Origin: Oreohelix idahoensis
Taxonomy: Eukaryota > Mollusca > Gastropoda > Stylommatophora > Oreohelicidae
Assembly (NCBI GenBank): GCA_024509875.1
Contig: JAMPIV010022935.1
Span: forward strand, 682,001 to 746,000
DNA: 64,000 nucleotides
Direction of reading: 5' to 3'
The notes under the pieces were generated by a model, which was not told the DNA's origin, did no database searches, and was given only the letters and a program-made list of their open reading frames with translations. The position numbers and the translations under genes are program-made. Positions 24,660 to 36,865 of this stretch are shown here, one piece after another. Positions within the stretch are counted from its first letter, which is position 1. Each line of letters begins with the position of its first letter.

Positions 24660-25075
24660 GACGTCTCTCGATAAATTTAAGGAACATTGCTATTGACCGA
24701 CTGCATGCAGGCGAAAGTCAAAGTCAGGTTGCCAGGCATCTAAACGTGCATCAGAGTACCATCAGTCGACTTTGGCACCGGTTCCAAGCCACTGACTCAG
24801 TTGAAGACCGGCATCGCAGTGGACGACCCAGAGTGACAACAGCAGCGGAGGATCGCTTTATTCGGCTTCGTCACCTCAGAGACAGGTTTACAACAGCTTC
24901 CTCAACTGCCCAGTCATTGCCTGCAGGACGTCATGTGTCTGATCAAACTGTCCGGAATAGACTGCATGACGCTGGACTTTAGGCACAACGACCTCACCGA
25001 GGACCTGTCCTTACGCGCCGCCATCGCCAAAATCGACTTCTTTGGACCAACCAGCATCGTCCCTGGGCAGCTGAC
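24660..25075 (+). pseudogene. Tc1-like transposase, N-terminal half
   Basis: The paired helix-turn-helix DNA-binding region is readable: IDRLHAGESQSQVARHLN, then STISRLWHRF and GRPRVTTAAEDRFI. It is followed by RLHDAGL, a TAG stop, and further in-frame sequence (AQRPHRGPVLTRRHR). The frame ends at the solo LTR and continues, in the same frame, at 36871 with NQWRRV. The stop and the insertion make it inactive. Confidence 0.85.
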
Positions 25076-25296
25076 TGTCGTAGATTTTCGATAGGAGTAT
25101 TAAGACTTGGGTTAGGTCCCTTCTGAAGAGGTTGGAATGAGTGATAGATACAGTGAGAGCTGGTGAAAAGCAATAGAATTTCCACACGTGAGATGATAGA
25201 ATGTGATATAGAGGCTGTCTTTGAGAGTCGAGATAATCTTCTCTCTCTCACCTATCTTCTACGACCTCTTTTAGAGGCGTCAGACAGTCTAAACAC

Positions 25297-25362
<66 letters not shown>

Positions 25363-25889
25363 ATCTACTCATGGGCACGCACATACACGTGACGACAGGT
25401 AAACACACAGACGTGGGAAAACTATAACAATGATATACAGATAATTGAGATCGAGCTGACCAACGCACTGATTTTTTTTTGTTCAAGAGAGATATTTTAA
25501 TTATCATCACAAAATTTCTCACAACACCAAAAAGTACATCAAGGAAAACATATACAAATAGTCATAAAATTTAAGAAAATGCTACAAGGATGATAGACCG
25601 TTAGAATCTTACTCTAGGTTTAGCCCACAGCCCCGTTAAGAGAACAGATGATGGTTCAAAGAGTTATAGATACATAGGGTTGAGTCTAAGAGATTTCTTT
25701 GTTTCTCGTAAATATATGAACAGAGTTGGATAAATCTGATTTAACCTAAGAAAAAAAAACAGAAACTCTAGCATTTTGTAACAAATTCTGCAGGTTTAAA
25801 AAAAATTGAGACAGCAAATGGGTGACAATAACACTCAGACCTGTGTACTCTCATTCATTCAGCCATGGCCTTTCTTGCACATATATACT
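25076..25889 (-). mobile_element. Old solo LTR of family B, left segment
   Basis: It starts TGTCGTAGATTTTCG, clearly related to the LTRs at 25890 and 32479 but with many substitutions and indels. It is preceded by CTGAC (25071-25075). It breaks off at 25889, where the younger element of the same family was inserted, and continues at 35104. An internal (TA)n tract lies at about 25301-25358. Confidence 0.88.
25301..25358 (+). repeat. (TA)n microsatellite inside the old solo LTR
   Basis: About 29 TA units. The matching position in the younger LTRs has only a short CAATATACATATTACG segment, so the tract expanded within this copy. Confidence 0.95.
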
Positions 25890-28503
25890 TGTCGTAGATT
25901 TTCGATAGGAGAATTAAGACTAGGTTTGGTCCCTTCTGAATAGGTTTGAATAGGTGATAGACTCAGTGAGAGTTAGTGAAAGGTAATAGAATTTCCACAC
26001 ACGTGAGATGATAGATTTGATATAGTGGCTGTCTCTGAAAGCGAAAAGAATTCTTCTCTCTCTCACCTATCTTCTACAACAGTTGTTACAGCGTCAGACA
26101 GACTACACCAATATACATATTACGTATATTTCTATCACTCACAGGCACGCACATACACGTGACGACAGGTAAACACACAGACGTGGGAAAACTATAACAA
26201 TGATATATATATATTATCTAGAACGAGCTGACCAAACACTATTATTAAGTTCAAGAGCGATTTTAATATCAGAAAAAAATCGGCTCACAACATCAAAGAA
26301 AGTACATCAAGGAGAATACATATACACATAGTCATAAAAATTCAAGGAAATGTTGCAAGGATGATAGCCCCCTTATAGTGTTAACTCTAGGTTTAGCCCA
26401 GCCCCGTTAAGAGAACAGATGATGGCGCCAGAGTCACAGATACATAGGGTCTGCGCCCAAGAGCTTTTCTCACTTATATCTCGCAATTATATGCACAGCG
26501 TTTTCAAAAAAAAATCTGATTTAACCTAAGACAAAAACACAAGAACTCTAGCCTTAGCAACAAATTATGCAGATGGAAAAAAAAAATTAGGACAGCAACA
26601 GGGTGTCAAAGATATAATAGTGAAAATATCACTCAAACCAGCGTACACTCATTCATTCCGCCATGGCCTCTCATACATGTACTCACGACTTGGCTCGCTG
26701 CCTCTTGGAACACACTGATTTTAGATCTTCACACAGACTCAAAAAAAAATGCAGTCTTCTGCCAAGAAGTCCCCAGTTCCAAAAGACGTATTTAACTTGG
26801 AGTCTCCGGGAACGACTACTTGGGTGTGCAAATTTGTTCAAATGTCTGATTAAGTCACCTAAAATTATTCCAGGCGCGGGAGTTAGCAGAGCACAGTGTC
26901 AATAGCGTAGGTTTCTAGAAATGATGAATGTCAGGTCGGTGCCTTCCCTCAGTATAGGATTCACTTTAGTCACACCACAGATTTGTCCACAAAAAAATAT
27001 ATATATATATAGTCGGGAAATGTTAGTTAATACTTGAAGTATTTCGCGCCACCAGGCAGAAAGATTACGTAGAGTTTTTTTTTCTAGAAGAAATTAAGAT
27101 CTGGCTCCAAGGTCCAGTATTTATCATTACAGTCTTTGAAAACCCGTTATTGGGATATAGTATTTCTGGCTAACTCGGGTTGCATATGCACTGTTAGACC
27201 AGTGGTACTTAAGAAACCCACGTGGTTCAAAATAAGGACTGTCTATTTCTTCACAAGTATGGAAACTACTACTAGGTGCTGGTAAAGTTAGGGTCACCCC
27301 AAAACTTTCACTGTGTGGAGGAAAAATAACACATATAATATAATAAACAGAATCTGTACTGGTTATAACTTACATTTAAACTTGCAAGCAGAGAGCTTTG
27401 CTTATCATTTAAACTTCCCGTGACGTAAGTTATATTTAAAAATCAGCAATCCTCATGAATTAGGAACACGTGCGTATTCCGTCACCATTCATGAGGCTCG
27501 ATTCTAGAGTTTATACGTTAGTTTAGAAAAATACACTCGACTGAGTATTAGCGGTTAAATTAAATTCATAAATAGCTACAATTGCCGTTATAAGCTAGAA
27601 ATTTTAATTTTATTCTGCTTTCCACTGAATGCTTCCCTAGAAAATATAATAGCCTACCACTTTATTTCTCTTCTGCGCTAAAGAAATAGATTAAAATGAA
27701 TTAAGCGATTAAACACTTTAACACTCACAAAATCTATATATCTATCATATTAATTACCTCAACCACAGAATTACAGGTAGTCGCACAACTTAAGAATAAA
27801 AATGCTGAAAATATTTCTGGAAGTCTAGAAGTTCGACAAATTGCCGAAACAAACTGAGATCTTCGCTAACAGCTATTCTGTTTACGAGCAACCTATCTAC
27901 TGTGAGTCTATGAGCGAGAATGAAATTAAAGTTTCAAACTTGGCCAATATCTTTAAAATCGGACACAGGATCCTAATCTTATTTCGCCAAGCGAAATAGT
28001 CTCCCCTGTCCGTATAACACCTTCGTCCGCTTATCGCGTGACGTAACAGCCATCAGTGGCCGAGGGCTTGCATGAGTTGCAAATCTCAGACCACCGTCTG
28101 CAGTGCGGAGTGGATTTTCACGCTAAGCCGGGTTTTTTTCTGACGAAAAACCTCATGCGTTTACTGAAATGCAGACTCTCTGTCTACTTTCCATGTCCCT
28201 CGGGTGAATTTTCACGCCCCAGGCCAGAGACCCTCAGACGAATGTCTAGCGAATGCTGTAAATTCACGCCTATCATCCGACCAGCGCGACTGACATGTAC
28301 GCAATACCACCCAGGTGCGATTCTCAGTTTTAGAGAAAGGAAAACAGGTAAAGTTTGCGAATTATATGAAAATAATATTCGCAAAACGAATGGATGAAAA
28401 ATATACAGGAAAAAGGAAATACAGAGATAATAAAAGAGAGAATTCGGGTGAAAGAATAGGAAGAAGATGTAGGAAATTAAATGAATATAAACCCTACGTG
28501 ACA
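25890..28503 (-). repeat. 3' LTR of the family B element
   Basis: A 2614-bp LTR. In sense it begins TGTCACGTAGGGTT and ends AAATCTACGACA. It differs from the other LTR by roughly a dozen scattered substitutions, small homopolymer and TA-length changes, and a dense cluster of differences at about 26449-26512. No coding sequence recognised. Confidence 0.95.
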
Positions 28504-28520
28504 GAGCCTCCCCCCTTTAA
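28504..28520 (-). other. Polypurine tract of the family B element
   Basis: In sense AAAGGGGGGAGGCTC directly precedes the 3' LTR start TGTCACG. It has the composition and place of a plus-strand primer site. Confidence 0.8.
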
Positions 28521-28630
28521 GATATGGAAGCACTCCATGTCTACGTTATGGAGTTTAATTTCCTATAACCGTAGCTTCGGGGTGTCTGTCTTCTTCCCTC
28601 TCCTCTTCCCCCTCCATCTCTGTCCAATTC

Positions 28631-30558
28631 CTACTCAAGTCCACTCCTCAAAGTTTCCTTCCCCTGGAATGTCTCATATGCGCGCTTGAAAGAGCGTCGC
28701 CGCTTCTGACATTTTTGAAAGATTTCCTGTGATAGCGGTGGAATATCCCTGCCACTATCGTCATCTTCGTCAGTTTTGGCGATCGTCAGGAGATGGTCGG
28801 AGGTTGGCACTGGTTTTTCCAAGTATCTCTTTAAGAGATTTAAATGGAAAACCTTCTCCTTTCCTTCAATAGAGATCTGGTAGTTAGCCTTAGAAATCTT
28901 TTTCAGGACGGTAAACGGCCCTTGCCATCCGATCTTCAGTTGGTTGTTCTCGGTAGGGAGCAACACCAAAACTTTCTCTCCTGCTTCCAGTTCTCTCTCT
29001 TCCGCGACTTTCCTGTATCGGTTAGCGTGCTTGGTGCGTGCTCGCTTAAAGTTAGTCGTTGCTAGGTCCCACCCTAGTTTCAACCGTTCCTTTTAAAACC
29101 GACACATATTTACTGGCTGAGACAACTGTCTCATCAGCCTTCTCGTCTGTCAGAGACTGAAGTAAGGCTTCAAGCGGGCCCTTAATGGGTCTGCCGAATA
29201 AGAGTGTAGCTGGCGGAAATCCTGTGGAAGTATGAGGAGATTCTCTGTAGCCAAATAATGCTGCAGGAATACAGAGATCCCAATCTTCAGGTTTCACTTG
29301 TGCCAGCTTACTTAGCATCATGGTGAGGTTTCCATTAGCACGTTCCACGAGCCCATTTCCGGCCGGAGTATATGGCTTAGTGTGGATGTGCTGGGTCCTC
29401 AAGATCTTAACGATCTCATCCATCAACAGGTTTCGGTATGGAGATCCATTATCCGTCAACACTTGCTGAGGGAATCCCAACCGAGTGAAAATCTGCACGA
29501 GGGCTTCTGCGACATGCTTGGCATCTGCGCATGTTAGCGGGATAGCTTCTGCCCATAAAGTGCATGTATCGACTAAGGTCAGGATAAACCTGTTCCTTCT
29601 TTTAGTCCTTTCGAAAGGCCCTAAAATGTCGATCACAACCCGTTCGAATGGTGTTCCCATTATTGGCATTTCACCCATGTGGACTGGGGGTGTCCGTTGC
29701 TTGGGTGGTACACGTTGGCACTGGGCACAGGATTTGACATATCTGATAATATCAGTATTTACTCCTGGCCACCAATAATGAGTGGTTATACGTTGGTTTG
29801 TGGCGTTCTGTCCCATATGTCCGCTAAAGGGAAGAGAGTGCCCCATTTCTAGGATTTGGCTTCTGTACTGTTTCGGTACTAGGAGCTGGTTGTAACCTTG
29901 GTCAGGCTTGCCCGTTCTCCGATAAAGTACGCCATCCTCAGAAAAAATGTCCCCGTGCTGTTTGGGTTCCTTCGCCATGGGCAGTTTCCTAAAGCAGGGT
30001 GCCAAGGTAGGGTCCTTGTATTGCGCTTCTTTAAGTTCCATAGGTAACAAATTTGGCGCAGGCTCCCGTTCCTTCTTGGTTTGCCCTCTTATAGTTACTG
30101 CTGCCACAATCGGCTCTTCCGGTTTCCCAATACACACGTATCTCCCGCCAAGTATGACTGGGTAGATGGGATCATCCATAACAGCCGCTTTGATCACACC
30201 TCTGACAAAGTCAGAGTGTATCTCCACCAATGCGATGGGAAGCGCTGTAGGTGCATCACTCTTACGAACTCCACAAAGTTTGACGGTCTCTCCTGTCTCT
30301 TGACCGGGTTTAACCAGGTTTCTGGCAACAATGCAATCGTAAGAAAGCCCCGTGTCAAATAAGCAAGAAGTTTGAGAACCGTTCAAAATAACAATACCTC
30401 GCGTTGAGGGTCTATCCCCAACAGGTTGGGAATCACTGTCAATAATTCCGCCTTGCGAGACTGTCAATAAGCATCCGATGCGTTTTGGCTCGGTGTGCTC
30501 GGTCTGATCATATGTCCCGTGCTCGGGGGTTCTCCCTTTGCCACCTTGTCCTTTCTGG
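28631..30558 (-). pseudogene. pol: Protease-integrase polyprotein of the family B element, RT-RH missing
   Basis: Read in sense. An aspartic protease has SCLFDTGLSYD near 30360. About 180 residues later comes the integrase zinc finger (HSLPFSGHMG, then CAQC). The core then shows VIDILGPF, LTDNGSPY and LVERANGN, giving the three acidic residues. The frame breaks near 29090 at a run of A. In the next frame follows the C-terminal domain with GWQGPFTVLKKI and VFHLNLLKRYL, and the protein ends at 28631 after a short basic tail. Only about 110 bases then remain before the polypurine tract, so no RT or RNase H follows. The family's usual product would also include RT-RH; their absence makes this copy non-autonomous. 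The frameshift lies in a homopolymer and could be an artefact. Confidence 0.92.
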
Positions 30559-31665
30559 CTACGCTGCCATGTAGGGCGGTCGGGTTGATCGGACTGTTTG
30601 GGGTGGTTGGGGTACTTGTTCTTGTAGAACTTGGATTTTTTCAGGAGGGGGGTTTTGAGGTCCAGTTTCTCTGTGGTTATTTAGGTTAGAAGCCTGAGAA
30701 GATTGCTCTAGGTTATGTTTTCGAAAATGCTCCTCTGTCGGTTTCCGCTTTGTGGCCGGTAGTTCAGCCAGCGCATTGTGATAACGCTCAGACTTTTCCA
30801 AAATGTCTTCAAGTTTTTCTGCCCCCTGCTCAGCGAGAAATCTCCGGGTATCAGCAGACAAAGTGTTCTTTATTTGTTCAGTTAGAACAAGTTCCTCAAG
30901 ACCTTCATAGGTAGAGGGGAGCTGCGAAAGCTCAAGGCACTTTGTTAGATATCCCTTAAGACGAGATGAGAACTGGTGAAAAGTTTCAGAATTCTCTTTC
31001 CGGCTGTTGCGAAACAGTTGCAAAAACTTGCGAGCGTTCATTTCAAAGCGCTCCAGTAACGCTTTCTTCAACACATCGTAGTCGTCTTGTTGGCTACTTT
31101 CCAGCTTAGAATAAACATCATAAGCAGAACCTTTTAGGGCCTGGGAAAGTTTCATATTCCAACGCGACCTCTCTAACCCGTACAGAGTTGCAATTTTCTC
31201 AAATTTTTCTAACCATGTGTCAATCTTCTCATTTGGACAAGGAAAAGACTCAAGAGTGAAAGACATAGCATTTAGTTGAAGAGATTGAGTGTTAGAAGGA
31301 TCAGTTAGGGAGGAATGAGGAGAAGATTCTCCATTGCTGGAGGTAGAGGCAGCACCACGACTTTGGAATTCTAGAGTTTTAAGAGCCAACTCATGCTGTC
31401 GTCGTTGCTCATTTTCTCTTTCCTCATGCTGTCTCTCCTCCCTCTCCTTCTCATGCTGTCTCTCCTTCTCTCTTTCCTCATGCTGCATCCTGCGAATTTC
31501 CATTTCCTCATCCATCTTCTTCTGCTGTAAAGCTTCAGCTGCTTTCCTCTCCGCATCATATCTCTCCAGTTCGTCTCTGACAAAAGCTTTCGCTTCCTCT
31601 CCTTCCAGTCCCTCCTCTCTCGCTTCGTCCCTGAGAAGTTGTCTAAGCTTTGCCCTCTCGGCCAT
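30559..31665 (-). pseudogene. gag: gag of the family B element
   Basis: A 368-codon frame starting MAERAKLRQLLRDEAREEG. Residues 20-115 form a highly charged coiled coil with repeated EREERQHEE-like units. A Ser-rich linker follows. The capsid-like part has FTLESFPCPNEKIDTWLEKF, YDVYSKLES and YEGLEELVLTEQI, and resembles the gag of the GMR1-type element in this window (FWLDRFE, YEGLMDLLL). The frame runs out of register with protease near a C6 run at about 30645-30655, after NNHRETG. The sequence after that in the other frame is basic and Gly/Lys-rich and joins protease without a stop. It is unclear whether this shift is a mutation, an artefact or a recoding site. Confidence 0.88.
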
Positions 31666-32313
31666 ATTATGTCAGTGACTGAGACTAGTGGAGAACGAAA
31701 ATAGGAAAAAGGATACACTGGTTCCTACCACTTACGAGAAAAAAAATTACCAAAAAAATCAAAAGATGATATATTTAACCCTGGGATACCTCCTCCAAAA
31801 TAAAATCTAACTATCGCTGCTATTAATCGGCAATAAAGCACTCAATGCAAAACACGACTACGCCAAATAAATGGTAGTTAAGATTACAACTGAAAAATAA
31901 GTTGCTACAGTGGAAAAGCAAAAGAATATTGCAAAAAATTAAAGAGAAAAATAATCCCTTAATTTTTAAAAATCCACTATAAGTTCGCCCCTGAAGTCAG
32001 ATCGGGTAAGGGAGGGAATTAATCTGGACAAAAAGTCCGAAACACACTCCTTAACTTAGTTCAAACGCCGTTCTGCCTCAGTACCCAGTGAATGTTATAC
32101 ACTCACCACTTTACCAGCATTTAGTATTACAATCAGCAGTTAACATATATCCCGACAAAATCAACCTGTAACCAAAATGTATATTATTCAAAGATGCTGT
32201 GGAAAAAAAAAAACTTATTAGTTTGTGTGGTCAGCACGCCCGTAAACAGATCGCTAGTCTAGGGGGTAATATTTTTTTAAAAGATACACAGTCACAAGAC
32301 ATCACACTCTTAC
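31666..32313 (-). other. Leader of the family B element
   Basis: Non-coding AT-rich leader between gag and the primer-binding-site repeats. No other feature seen. Confidence 0.7.
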
Positions 32314-32478
32314 TCTATATCAGAATACAGAATCTTAAGTTCAAAATCCAGATAGACGAGTCCACATTTGTCGTACTCGTCTTCCTATTCTAAGTTCAAA
32401 AATCCTACGGACGAGAACCCATTTGTCGTACTCGTCTTCCTATTCTAAGTTCAAAAATCCGACGGACGAGAACCCATT
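32314..32478 (-). repeat. Three 55-bp tandem repeats carrying the primer-binding site
   Basis: Directly after the 5' LTR in sense there are three head-to-tail units with period exactly 55 (TGTCGTA on the plus strand at 32369, 32424 and 32479). Each unit begins, in sense, with the last seven bases of the LTR (TACGACA or close to it), then AA, then TGGGTTCTCGTCCG. This 14-mer matches the tRNA-Pro type primer-binding site TGGGGGCTCGTCCGG at most positions. The unit farthest from the LTR is the most diverged (TGTGGACTCGTC). Confidence 0.85.
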
Positions 32479-35098
32479 TGTCGTAGATTTTCGATAGGAG
32501 AATTAAGACTAGGTTTGGTCCCTTCTGAATAGGTTTGAATAGGTGATAGACTCAGTGAGAGTTAGTGAAAGGTAATAGAATTTCCACACACGTGAGATGA
32601 TAGATTTTGATATAGTGGCTGTCTCTGAAAGCGAAAAGAATTCTTCTCTCTCTCACCTATCTTCTACAACAGTTGTTACAGCGTCAGACAGACTACACCA
32701 ATATACATATTACGTATATTTCTATCACTCACAGGCACGCACATACACGTGACGACAGGTACACACACAGACGTGGGAAAACTATAACAATGATATATAT
32801 ATATATATATTATCTAGAACGAGCTGACCAAACACTATTATTAAGTTCAAGAGCGATTTTAATATCAGGAAAAAATCGGCTCACAACATCAAAGAAAGTA
32901 CATCAAGGAGAATACATATACACATAGTCATAAAAATTCAAGGAAATGTTGCAAGGATGATAGCCCCGTTATAGTGTTAACTCTAGGTTTAGCCCAGCCC
33001 CGTTAAGAGAACAGATGATGGCGCCAGAGTCACAGATACATAGGGTTTGAGTCTAAGAGTTTTTCTTTGTTTTATCTCGTAATTATATGCACAGAGTTTG
33101 AAAAAAAAATCTGATTTAACCTAAGACAAAAACACAAGAACTCTAGCCTTAGCAACAAATTATGCAGATTTAAAAAAAAAAATTAGGACAGCAACAGGGT
33201 GTCAAAGATATAATAGTGAAAATATCACTCAAACCAGCGTACACTCATTCATTCCGCCATGGCCTCTCATACATGTACTCACGACTTTGCTCGCTGCCTC
33301 TTGGAACACACTGATTTTAGATCTTCACACAGACTCAAAAAAATGCAGTCTTCTGCCAAGAAGTCCCCAGTTCCAAAAGACGTATTTAACTTGGAGTCTC
33401 CGGGAACGACTACTTGGGTGTGCAAATTTGTTCAAATGTCTGATTAAGTCACCTAAAATTATTCCAGGCGCGGGAGTTAGCAGAGCACAGTGTCAATAGC
33501 GTAGGTTTCTAGAAATGATGAATGTCAGGTCGGTGCCTTCCCTCAGTATAGGATTCACTTTAGTCACACCACAGATTTGTCCACAAAAAAAAATATATAT
33601 ATATATAGTCGGGAAATGTTAGTTAATACTTGAAGTATTTCGCGCCACCAGGCAGAAAGATTACGTAGAGTTTTTTTTTCTAGAAGAAATTAAGATCTGG
33701 CTCCAAGGTCCAGTATTTATCATTACAGTCTTTGAAAACCCGTTATTGGGATATAGTATTTCTGGCTAACTCGGGTTGCATATGCACTGTTAGACCAGTG
33801 GTACTTAAGAAACCCACGTGGTTCAAAATAAGGACTGTCTATTTCTTCACAAGTATGGAAACTACTACTAGGTGCTGGTAAAGTTAGGGTCACCCCAAAA
33901 CTTTCACTGTGTGGAGGAAAAATAACACATATAATATAATAAACAGAATCTGTACTGGTTATAACTTACATTTAAACTTGCAAGCAGAGAGCTTTGCTTA
34001 TCATTTAAACTTCCCGTGACGTAAGTTATATTTAAAAATCAGCAATCCTCATGAATTAGGAACACGTGCGTATTCCGTCACCATTCATGAGGCTCGATTC
34101 TAGAGTTTATACGTTAGTTTAGAAAAATACACTCGACTGAGTATTAGCGGTTAAATTAAATTCATAAATAGCTACAATTGCCGTTATAAGCTAGAAATTT
34201 TAATTTTATTCTGCTTTCCACTGAATGCTTCCCTAGAAAATATAATAGCCTACCACTTTATTTCTCTTCTGCGCTAAAGAAATAGATTAAAATGAATTAA
34301 GCGATTAAACACTTTAACACTCACAAAATCTATATATCTATCATATTAATTACCTCAACCACAGAATTTCAGGTAGTCGCACAACTTAAGAATAAAAATG
34401 CTGAAAATATTTCTGGAAGTCTAGAAGTTCGACAAATTGCCGAAACAAACTGAGATCTTCGCTAACAGCTATTCTGTTTACGAGCAACCTATCTACTGTG
34501 AGTCTATGAGCGAGAATGAAATTAAAGTTTCAAACTTGGCCAATATCTTTAACATCGGACACAGGATCCTAATCTTATTTCGCCAAGCGAAATAGTCTCC
34601 CCTGTCCGTATAACACCTTCGTCCGCTTATCGCGTGACGTAACAGCCATCAGTGGCCGAGGGCTTGCATGAGTTGCAAATCTCAGACCACCGTCTGCAGT
34701 GCGGAGTGGATTTTCACGCTAAGCGGGGTTTTTCCTGACGAAAAACCTCATGCGTTTACTGAAATGCAGACTCTCTGTCTACTTTCCATGTCCCTCGGGT
34801 GAATTTTCACGCCCCAGGCCAGAGACCCTCAGACGAATGTCTAGCGAATGCTGTAAATTCACGCCTATCATCCGACCAGCGCGACTGACATGTACGCAAT
34901 ACCACCCAGGTGCGATTCTCAGTTTTAGAGAAAGGAAAACAGGTAAAGTTTGCGAATTATATGAAAATAATATTCGCAAAACGAATGGATTAAAAATGTA
35001 CAGGAAAAAGGAAATACAGAGATAATAAAAGAGAGAATTCGGGTGAAAGAATAGGAAGAAGATGTAGGAAATTAAATGAATATAAACCCTACGTGACA
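32479..35098 (-). repeat. 5' LTR of the family B element
   Basis: A 2620-bp LTR, the partner of 25890-28503. Where the two differ in the cluster near 33048-33112, this copy agrees with the old solo LTR, so it has the ancestral state there. It is followed by the target duplication ATACT. Confidence 0.95.
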
Positions 35099-35103
35099 AT
35101 ACT

Positions 35104-36865
35104 CACAACTTTGCTCGCTGCCTCTGGGAACATAATAATTCTAGGACCTTCACACAGACCCGAAAATGCAGTCATCGGCCAAGAAATCCCCAGTTCCAAA
35201 AGACGTGCTAAACTCTCAGGGAACGATTCCTTGGGTGTTCTAATTTTTCGAATGTCTGATTAAGTCACATAAAATTTGTCCAGGCACGAAAGTTAGCAGA
35301 GCACACTGTTATTAGCTTTGGATTCTAGAATTAAGGAATGTCAGATCGGTGTCTACTTCCAGGAAAGTACTATATTTGGTCACCACAATACTAGTCACAA
35401 TCTCTGTCGGAATGTTTAATGTTTCTGGTAATATTCTCGCCGCCAGGCAGCATGTACATTTAAATTTGTGGAGCAATATGAACTGGCTCACAAGCCCAAT
35501 ATATATTTTCTAGTCTTTAGAAACCGTTAGTGGGATTGCTATTACTGTCTCTCTCTGGTGGCATATGCACTGTCAGATCCAGTGTTACTTGAAACAAAAA
35601 AAACCCACGTGGTTAAAGATAGGAAATGTCTATGCTTCACACAAATATGTCTCTCAGGCTACTAAACGCTGGCAAGTTGGGTACCACCGTTTCACTATAT
35701 AAAAGAAAGAACACATATCAAATAATTTACATATATGTACTCAATATAACTTACATTTTAAATAGCAAGCCGACCGCTTGACTTATAATTAAAACTTCCC
35801 GTAAAGTAAGTTATATAAAAATCAATCATCAGGAATTTAGGAATATCTTCGTATTCCGTCAATATTCACTGATGTCGCATCTAGCATTTATAAGTTAGTT
35901 ATTAAAACAGTTTCGACTGAGTATTTAACAGTTAAATTAAATTCCTTATAGCTACTAGTTTAGTAAGCTAAAGATATAATTTATTATGTATTTCCACTGT
36001 AACTCGTCGACTTAGAGAATATAACAAACTATAAATTAAGCACTTTGTTCAAAAGAAACTAGTTAAAATGAAATGCGCGATTTTAACACTTAATCACTTC
36101 ACAAAATACTAGATAATAATATATTTACCTCAAAACACAGCACTACAGGATACCGCAAATTAAGAATTATACGCTTATATTTATGGAAGTCTAGAAGTTC
36201 GACAAATTGTCGCAACAAACTAAGAAACTTCGCTTATACAGCTCTACTCTTCGCGAACCACCTGTCTACTGCGATTATAGAGAAAGAATGAAGATAAAGT
36301 TTCAACTAGGTTTAATATTTTAAACCAGACAAAGGATGAACTATTATTTCGTAGAACGAAATGCTCTCCCCTTTCCGGCTTAAACGATACGTTTAACACC
36401 TAACATGTCGTAACTGCCACCTACTGACCAAGATGTACGCGTGTCAGTTTCAAATCTCAGACAACCGTCTGCTCTGGGCGAAAACGGGTTGGCAGTTTTA
36501 GCACCTACGTTTGTGTCAGGTGAAACTGGTAGACCCAAAAGTCTGCTCATGTCCAGCGAAACGAATTTCTCACACCCCAGGCCCAGGAATCTGGTCGGGC
36601 CGCGCTCTGACCGGGGAAACTGCAGACGTATGTCTGGCGAGAACCGTATATTCACAGCTATCTGCGCGACTGACATCTGATGCAATAAGGTTACTAGTCA
36701 GTATGAGAAAGAAAAACCATGATGGGAAAGAAATATATTTTTCGCAACAAGTGATGCGAAAAAAATACAGGAAAAACAAGTACGGAAAGATAATAAAATA
36801 AAAGGATGCGGGTGAGAGAATAGGAAGAAGATGTAGGCAATTTAATGATCAAAACCCACGTGACA
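35104..36865 (-). mobile_element. Old solo LTR of family B, right segment
   Basis: The continuation of 25076-25889. It is homologous, with many differences, to the later part of the younger LTRs (for example AAGTCTAGAAGTTCGACAAATTG) and ends ACCCACGTGACA. The next five bases are CTGAC, equal to the five before 25076. Total length without the nested element is about 2.58 kb, a full LTR, so this is a solo LTR left by recombination. The reading frames at 36380-36801 are unsupported. Confidence 0.88.

Larger units (their letters stand above)
25890..35098 (-). mobile_element. LTR retrotransposon of family B with gag-PR-IN but no RT-RH
   Basis: A 9.2-kb minus-strand element with LTRs of 2614 and 2620 bp, starting TG and ending CA, and a five-base target duplication ATACT at 25885-25889 and 35099-35103. 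In sense it has 5' LTR, a primer-binding site in a triplicated 55-bp repeat, an 813-bp leader, gag, protease fused to integrase, the integrase C-terminal domain, a polypurine tract and the 3' LTR. Protease and integrase are adjacent, and no reverse transcriptase or RNase H lies anywhere between the LTRs. That fits a GMR1-type parent whose RT-RH block, normally after integrase, was lost. It must have been mobilised in trans. It is inserted in an older solo LTR of its own family. Confidence 0.92.

Noticed and set aside
26449..26512. ADAR-type A-to-G editing as the cause of the LTR difference cluster
   Set aside because: Several changes are transversions (A to C, T to A, G to C), so pure editing does not explain it.
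28056..28397. A gene at 28056-28397 repeated at 34750-35025
   Set aside because: Both lie at the same place in the two LTRs of the family B element and are not conserved as a frame between copies.
32314..32478. CRISPR-like array of regular repeats
   Set aside because: The genome is eukaryotic, the units are contiguous with no unique spacers, and they lie at the primer-binding site of an LTR element.
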